Position numbers and translations under genes: made by a program. The notes under the pieces were generated by a model. It made no database searches, was not told where the DNA came from, and worked only from the letters and a program-made list of their open reading frames with translations. From Sialis fuliginosa (Eukaryota > Arthropoda > Insecta > Megaloptera > Sialidae), in contig OY540817.1 in NCBI GenBank assembly GCA_961205875.1, positions 21,859,001 through 21,923,000 on the forward strand: DNA of 64,000 nt, given 5' to 3'. Below are positions 57,853 to 64,000 of this stretch, piece by piece (the first letter of the stretch is position 1; every line of letters begins with the position of its first letter).

Positions 57853-57978
57853 AAAAAAAGTCATTGCAGTTGTAAAAGCAAAAAATGTAAAAAATGTGGA
57901 GCAAAAAAAGGTCATTGCAGTTGTAAAAACAAAAAATGTAAGAAATGTAATGCAAAAAACAAAGGTCGTTGCAGTTGA
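57853..57978 (+). pseudogene. Cys/Lys-rich repeat frame, metallothionein-like, decayed
   Basis: In one frame 41 codons read as a repeat of HCSCKNKKCKKCNAKNKG-type units (17-18 residues): HCSCKSKKCKKCGAKKG, then a second unit, then a third that stops at RCS. The upstream frame is closed by TAG at 57850-57852, at the position equivalent to a codon in the next unit, and the third unit ends at TGA where the others have TGT. There is no Met. The spacing (C-K-K-C, C-x-C) resembles metallothioneins, but a different frame over the same DNA is also open for 49 codons from an ATG at 57845, so this may simply be an AAATGT/TGCAGTTGT tandem repeat. Confidence 0.3.
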
Positions 57979-58269
57979 AAAGCTAAAATTGTAAGTATGG
58001 AAGCAGGGAGGGGGTCCTTGAAAAATAATTGTTCAAAAGGGGGTCCCTAGACTACATAAGTTTAAGAACCGCTGAAATAGAGTATAGTATTTAGTACAAC
58101 GATTTATTTTCGAAAGTAAATTAAATTATACGATTATATTTTTTAAGTTAATTTAGTAATAAGATTGGATTAATTAAATTCCGTGTAATTCCTATCCATA
58201 TTAACTATACAGAAACCACAATAGACACATGTATATAGACACAACAGGAAGAGTTCACAGGACTGGCGG

Positions 58270-58420
58270 TATGGATGTGAGGAGGGGGGGGGGGGGGGGG
58301 CGGCTGTGAACCCCATCGATCCCGCGGCCTTGAACTTGCGTGACTATGGCGCGAGAGGTGAGCGGCCGTGCTTGCGCGCCGCCAAAGTTCCGATTCGTGT
58401 ACCGCGAAAACATGCACCGA
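58270..58420. other. GC-rich patch with a long G run
   Basis: A run of about 17 G (58281-58299) followed by CGGCTGTGAACCCC and GCGCGAGAGGTGAGCGGCCG. Stands out in AT-rich DNA; may be promoter or 5' exon DNA, strand unknown. 58473-58485 is one end of the GAGTAATCCGG TIR family. Confidence 0.35.
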
Positions 58421-58499
58421 TAGCAGTTACAGCATGATCACAAAGTCACTGGACCTTTTGTTCTTTATAATAGAGTAATCCGGAAATTTTTGACATACC

Positions 58500-60336
58500 T
58501 TTTTTATTACATAATTGCAAAGATTAGGCTAAAAAATAATAATAGCATTGAACAAATTGTTTATTGCTCAATTTTAAATTATTCAATATAAAATCAGCTT
58601 GCATTTAAAACGCAACGTGATTGGTTGAAACGTTTGTGACGTCATAATTCATGATAATCGGCAACTATGTTCAAATTCGTATACCTGAGATCTTAAAGAA
58701 CTTAAAAAGTCAAGGTGCGATATTTTTTAAATCGCGAAAAGGCCCTACAAAAGGGAAAAAATGTTTTTTAAATCAAAATTTTTTTCGTATCATCTTTAGG
58801 CCTTTTCGCATAAAAAAGTCTTTACACTCATAACTGTAGCTTTACTTGCTATAAATTTTTAAAAGTTCATGAAACCTTGAATTTATGTATTTTCAATCAT
58901 GAAAATGTATACCTACTTTAAAACTAATTTTTTTTATAATCTTTAAATGAATGTTAACAATATGGTATACTTCAATTTCAAGATTCTTACCGGAAACCAC
59001 CTTTATTTTAATTAACAATTAAGCGTGTTTCTCTACTCTGCGCGTTTATATTGCCCTTTCAGTCACACTCCTACGTTCCATATGGGCAAAAAACTTTTAT
59101 TTACAAAATTAAAGATAGTTAAATTCTCTACCAAAAAGATTCAACACATATTTTTGACTATCTGAAATTATTAAAATTATCGATCAAATCTTTCAATAAA
59201 AAAACAACATTAATAATAATATAAAAAATTAGACAACAAAGTTTTCATAAAATTCAGTATACTTTTTAATCACCCCTTACACACAAACACCCCCCCCCCC
59301 TCCTCAGAGCACTCCAGAGAGACGATGAACCTGTCGCTGTTTCCCTGAACCGTTTTTTGCACGTCTGGATTTGGGAACTGAATTTAATGTGTGTGTAACG
59401 ACACCGCAATGTCCGGGAAACGGAAAGGGGGGGGGGGGGGAGTAATCCGGAGTAGCGAACGCCGCGAGACTCCGGAGTAATCATTAGACGCGAGACTAGA
59501 CTTCGCTAAAAATGGATGTGCCTATTCTGTGCATGCTGTCTCGAATTATATAGATATAGTTGATTTTTTATTATCATTTTTATTATTATGGTTCTATGTA
59601 GAAACTCATTATGTATATTATATTCAAATTCGTGCATTCTTGCATTTTTATACATATTTTTAATCTTGTCATTTCTTTTGATAATACTAGTCAATAGGTG
59701 AAAATGTGAAACAATAAAAAAAATGATTTGTAAAATAACTTAATTCTCAATCGTACAAATTTAAAATCAATCGGTTCAGCCGATCATAAGATATTATATC
59801 AGTCATTTTAAAAAGCACAGTTTCGAAAAAAAAATGTGTTGAAAATTGTGGCAAATTCTAAAAAAAAAATCATTTTTCATATTTAGCATATAGTGCAATG
59901 GGGGGGGGGGAAGAAACCTACATTTGGCAACTGGTTCAAATTTTACTCAATTCTCAATACTGCAAACTTAAAAACAATCGGTTCAGCCGATCTTAAGATA
60001 TAACAGCCATTTTCAAAAACTTTTTTCGAAAAAATAAGTTTACATAATCCTGGCTACACATCTATCGCGGGGTACCCCCCCCCCCCCTACCCACCTTACT
60101 TCCTTCAAACCGCTATAACTTCATCAATTTCAGGAATTTTAATACAAGTCTTTGAACACGTACATTTGAAACTCTATTTATTAATAAAATTCAATAAAAA
60201 TCGATATTTTTAAATTTTAAACAAGAATACCGCTGATTTTTCGGAGCACATTATTTCGGAGCGCAACGGTATCACGTTATGAATTAATTCCATTTTCTCT
60301 TATAGCTATAATAACCCCACCAACCATTACATTCCC
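58500..60336. other. No gene recognised
   Basis: Mostly AT-rich. 59285-59480 holds C and G runs and a moderately GC-rich segment. Short repeats ACAATCGGTTCAGCCGATC at 59768 and 59973 are direct copies about 205 bp apart, hinting at an old tandem duplication. Confidence 0.4.
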
Positions 60337-60429
60337 CTATAAATAATAAATACACCCCTCCCCCCCACACAACAACATACTGCAAATGCAGTAAAAATTA
60401 CCACAAAATAATAAATAAATAAATAAATA

Positions 60430-60700
60430 GAAACGGCACAGCGTTTGTTTGTATCGAGTTACGCGGCGGACGGACTGCTGCACGTTTCCGACACCGCGCG
60501 GTCTGGCCGTCCGTCCATCGACGTCGCGACGCGCGGGTCGCTGACACACACACACACAGTCTAGACATACAACCAGACACAGATGTGTGTGTTCGAATGT
60601 CTATAGCCTCTCTGACGCGCCTGGTTCACTGCACCATTTCAATACAGGTCGTTTAAGGTTCAAACTCAAACCGACAACGCGCGTTACGGTACAACGATGT
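60430..60700. promoter_or_regulatory. CpG-rich island, possible promoter
   Basis: Dense CG dinucleotides (ACGCGGCGGACGGACTGC, ACACCGCGCGGTCTGGCCG, GACGTCGCGACGCGCGGGTC), then a short CA repeat at 60542-60557. Surroundings are AT-rich. It could be the upstream region of a gene outside or on either strand, possibly ETFDH, but no start site was identified. Confidence 0.3.
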
Positions 60701-60769
60701 TTAATTACAGACACTAATATACATATAGATAGTGTTTTGTCTCATTTGTTTAAAACTATAAAAAAAACA

Positions 60770-61462
60770 TCTGCCAAGTAAATGCACAGTGCTTCCTCGT
60801 GTTAAATTCACCAAAGGTAGTTAATTATTCAATAATTTAAATAAAAACCGATAGTGTTCAGATGGCATTGGTTAACCATTTAATTTCTATACAATTTTAC
60901 TAAAAAATATTAGTTCGAAATTTTTCATAACCCTTTAGACGCGTAAATCGACTAAAGTCGATTGTATTTTTTTTCCTTCCGCGAGAAAATCGACTTTTAT
61001 CTTTTTATTGTATGCAAAATTTTTCTAGGGAAATGTGCACATTTTTATATTAGGAAAAATTGTTTCGCTATATGTCCGCGGTCAAAGGGTTAAGACGCAC
61101 CTGATTATTTTTTCGTATATTAAAAAATACGAATAATATAATTTTAAAAAACAAAACACGATTTTATAAAGCAAAATGAGATAAATCTTTGTAAGGGCAT
61201 ACCTGAGATATCTATAAAAAAATATATTTTGGGAAATCACCCCTCCCACTTACACACGATTTTCATAATTTTGAAATAGGACCGTCCTAAAGCTAGACTC
61301 AACCATTCAACCAAGTGTTATTAATATCGGTTCCGTAGTTCATGAGTTATGCATGTGACAAGGATTCAGAGGACAGACAGACAAACACATAGACACATTC
61401 ATTTGTCTCATTTTAAAACGATCACAAAGCTTCTCGTATCTTCGATATTGCGAGGAAGCAAA
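60770..61462 (+). mobile_element. Family C repeat, near full length
   Basis: AACATCTGCCAAGTAAATGC, GTGCTTCCTCGTG at the start; GATATTGCGAGGAAGC at the end. It has an insertion (60935-61095) around GACGCGTAAATCGACTAAAG that other copies lack. Confidence 0.82.
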
Positions 61463-62153
61463 AATTAATTCATCAACGCACGGCCTAGAACCCAATACTG
61501 AGAAACATGTCTTGATTTTTCAAAAATTTTCCAAATTGATTTTCCAATTCGAAAAGTAGATAAATTTTATTTTAATCTACAGTCCATATATATATTTCAG
61601 TAGTTAAAGGGTTAAAGAACATGCCAATTGCATATTGGATAAATCCTGTTTGGTAGGGACTGAGGCAATCCCCCATTTTTCATTTGTACCCCAATAAAAA
61701 AAATTTACTAAAGAAAACTATTTATTTCTTAAAATATCAAAAACCAATCAGTATAAAAAGTGATGCACGAAAATTTCCTTTTGCAAAAAACACGTCGAAT
61801 CAGCTTGAGCTACAATCAACAAAGTGTTAAACTCTGGAGAATAGGAACCCAATACATTTTATATAACATAAGAATAGAGAAAAGAAAATTGATCGCAAAA
61901 GTAATCCACTATATACGAAGTCAAGACAAAAAAATGCAGGGGAGAATATACCCTGAAGACATCTCTCCATAGAACAAACAGATATTTGTTTGACGATTGA
62001 CAACAGAAAAAAGTCAAAGAATCATCTGCTCTTTCGTATTCTTTCTGAAGGCTTTGTAACTTTACGAGTCGACATACATATTCTATGTACATTCATACAT
62101 TGTCTGTGGAATCAAAAAACAGAGAATTTCAAACTTTTATTAACCAACTCTCT
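61463..62153. other. No gene recognised
   Basis: AT-rich. Overlapping open frames of 68-77 codons on both strands at 61760-62196 have no recognisable content. Confidence 0.4.
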
Positions 62154-62636
62154 GCTAACCGCGGCTTCGCTCGCGTGGATTTCGAAACCCCCATAATTAC
62201 AACCATTCATAGTTTTATTAAACATACCTCATAAGATCGATCCTGTTAATTATATATTGTTCACCCAAAGGATTTTTTTATTTTCATAATCCATATCCAC
62301 TATAGTATTATGTATGTTGATATTAGAACTGTCACTTAGCACGCATCAAAACCATCTACAAAATCAAGTATTGTGTGAAGCCAACACACATTGAAACCAT
62401 GACAACAATCCAGCGCCGAAACACGCTTGAAAACCAGCATTGAATCTAGCAAACAAACCAGCAGCCCCTTAGGGGTTGTTTTTTCGGAATTCGAAGTAGC
62501 CTATGTCCTTTCTCAGAGTGCATGCTATCTCCCTGTCAAATTTCATCAAGATCGGTTTAGCCGTGAAAGGTAACAGACAGACAGACAGACAGAGAGACAA
62601 ACAAACACATTTTCGCATTTATAAAATTAGTATGGA
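62154..62636 (-). mobile_element. Helitron-like element, worn 3' end
   Basis: On the minus strand starts TCCATACTAATTTTATAAATG after A, carries GTCTCTCTGTCTGTCTGTCT and GATCTTGATGAAATTTGACA, and ends CCACGCGAGCGAAGCCGCGG TTAG. The hairpin-type GCGAGCGAAGCCGCG box is the same as in family D. The terminal CTRR is not exact. Confidence 0.65.
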
Positions 62637-62758
62637 TATTACATTTACAAATAAATATGTTTTACAACATATTAAATACAAATATCCTAACCATAAAAAT
62701 TGTAAGAGTTTCAATAGCAATGCTATCATCATCAGAGTCCTAAAGACACTACCACTAT

Positions 62759-63184
62759 AAGGTACTGGCACCAGTCTTGGATATGACCCCAGTAATGGCT
62801 ATTTTTAAATTAAATGTACTAAATTAGAAATATTTGGTGATATTTGATAAATACCATTTCTGAATATTAATCTATATACATTTAACTGTCTTACAGCGTG
62901 ATTTGATGACATGAGGCCAATAGGTGTCAAAATGGTGGACATTTAAACTAATTATTAGTATAATAATATAATCATAGCAACTGCTTTACATTGTTTCAAA
63001 TTTGAATATTTTATATCTTTTGTGTTATCATTAGCAAGTGCCCATCACTGCGTGCTCATTACTGGTTTTACTTTATCCATTACTGGAGAAAAAACATAAA
63101 CAAAATAAAAGGTTATAATTTAAAAAACAAACTATATTTGCGGACTTTGGTAATTAAATTCATTAAATAAAGAGTTAGTTGTTC
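62759..63184 (+). mobile_element. Family B MITE, right end missing
   Basis: TA-AGGTACTGGCACCAGTC to AATAAAGAGTTAGTTGTT. Confidence 0.9.
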
Positions 63185-63815
63185 ATATTATGTATACCAT
63201 AAATTATATTTGTTACGAAAGTATTAAAACTTACATAACTCATTTTAAAGTGATCGTTTTTGAAACTACAAATTTTTACTACAAAGAACGTTAAAATAAC
63301 GATAATGTAAAATGGTTTAAAATATTAAATAATTTTCAATACATCGTAAATTCTATAGTTTTCCATTTAAGTACCTTCCCAGTTTTCCATGTTTTCTTTA
63401 ATATTTTCATTCTTTTATAGTTGGAAATATTTATAAGCTATAAAAAGTAAATTTATGCGTCTTTGCATTTAAATAAATATGTTTTTTTTTTGTTCGTATA
63501 AATAAAACATATACACTTTCAAAATTTTACATTTTTTCGTCATATAGGTAGATTTTTATGAACTTAGATATCCCTAGAGATGCGAAAATGTCTAACAAAA
63601 AAGAAACAAGAAGAAAAAAGAGTAAATATGGGGTGTTGAAAATGATATATCAAAAAAAAAAAAGATGTCGGAATATTACCAAATTATATTATGTATACAG
63701 GGTGATTCACAACGAATGTAAAAATCTCTGACAGTAGTTTAAAAAAAATAAAAATATATAAAATATTCTTGAAGGAACTGCAGCCCCTCAAAAATTATTA
63801 GTTGTTGAACCATAC
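63185..63815. other. No gene recognised
   Basis: AT-rich. 63697-63715 has ATACAGGGTGATTCACAACG, one of several ACAGGGTG/CACCCTGT words (8756, 11405, 16106, 16176, 27620) that look like termini of another repeat family. Confidence 0.4.
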
Positions 63816-64000
63816 TAATAATTAGTTTAAATGTCCACCATTTTGACACCTATTGGCCTCATGTCATCAAATCACGCTGTAAGACAGTTAAATGTAAATA
63901 GATTAATATTCAGAAATGGTATTTATCAAATATCAACAAATATTTCTAATTCAGTACATTTAATTAAAAAATACCCATTACTGGGGTAATATTCAAGACT
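63816..64000 (-). mobile_element. Family B MITE, cut by window end
   Basis: From ATACTAATAATTAGTTTAAA to GGGGTAATATTCAAGACT; the terminal repeat continues beyond the window. Confidence 0.88.

Overview
This is a 64 kb piece of an AT-rich eukaryotic nuclear genome, almost certainly from an insect. It has short coding exons with GT-AG introns, insect-type GILT thiol-reductase genes, and dense clusters of MITEs, Helitrons and hAT or mariner fragments. I cannot resolve the order of insect from the sequence alone.

Three protein-coding loci can be supported. (1) Plus strand, 8623-13378: an eight-exon gene for a secretory protein of 403 aa with two consecutive GILT domains and a hydrophobic C-terminal tail. 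(2) Plus strand, 16619-19515: a five-exon, 257-aa single-domain GILT paralogue in which the active-site cysteines are gone (Q-P-E-S). (3) Minus strand, 46913-47076: the terminal coding exon of electron-transfer-flavoprotein:ubiquinone oxidoreductase (ETFDH); its upstream exons were not found in the window. A tRNA-Ala(CGC) lies at 3010-3081 (minus). The two GILT genes are neighbours in the same orientation and share intron positions and phases, so they form a small tandem paralogue cluster of lysosomal/secretory thiol-reductase-like proteins.

The remainder is mostly repeats. 0-8.5 kb: a long palindromic element, MITEs, the tRNA and a small Helitron. 8.6-19.5 kb: GILT cluster with MITEs inside introns. 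19.6-24.4 kb: a dense nest (mariner-type MITE, hAT MITE, fold-backs and two complete Helitrons) around a 300-bp GC-rich island. 25-35 kb: a hammerhead-ribozyme motif, a long CT tract, more MITEs, a second full palindromic element and a Tigger/pogo remnant. 37.0-38.8 kb: a 1.76-kb terminal-inverted-repeat element with internal tandem repeats. 39-47 kb: hAT MITEs and the ETFDH exon. 48-55 kb: fold-back, solo LTR, Helitron and a 113-bp minisatellite. 55-64 kb: satellite units, a decayed Cys/Lys repeat reading frame, GC-rich patches and more MITEs.

One MITE family (about 500 bp, TIR AGGTACTGGCACCAG, TA target duplication) occurs about sixteen times and is the dominant repeat. No CRISPR array, operon or prokaryotic feature is present. 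Repeat families are labelled A to J here for cross-reference only; these are not database names.
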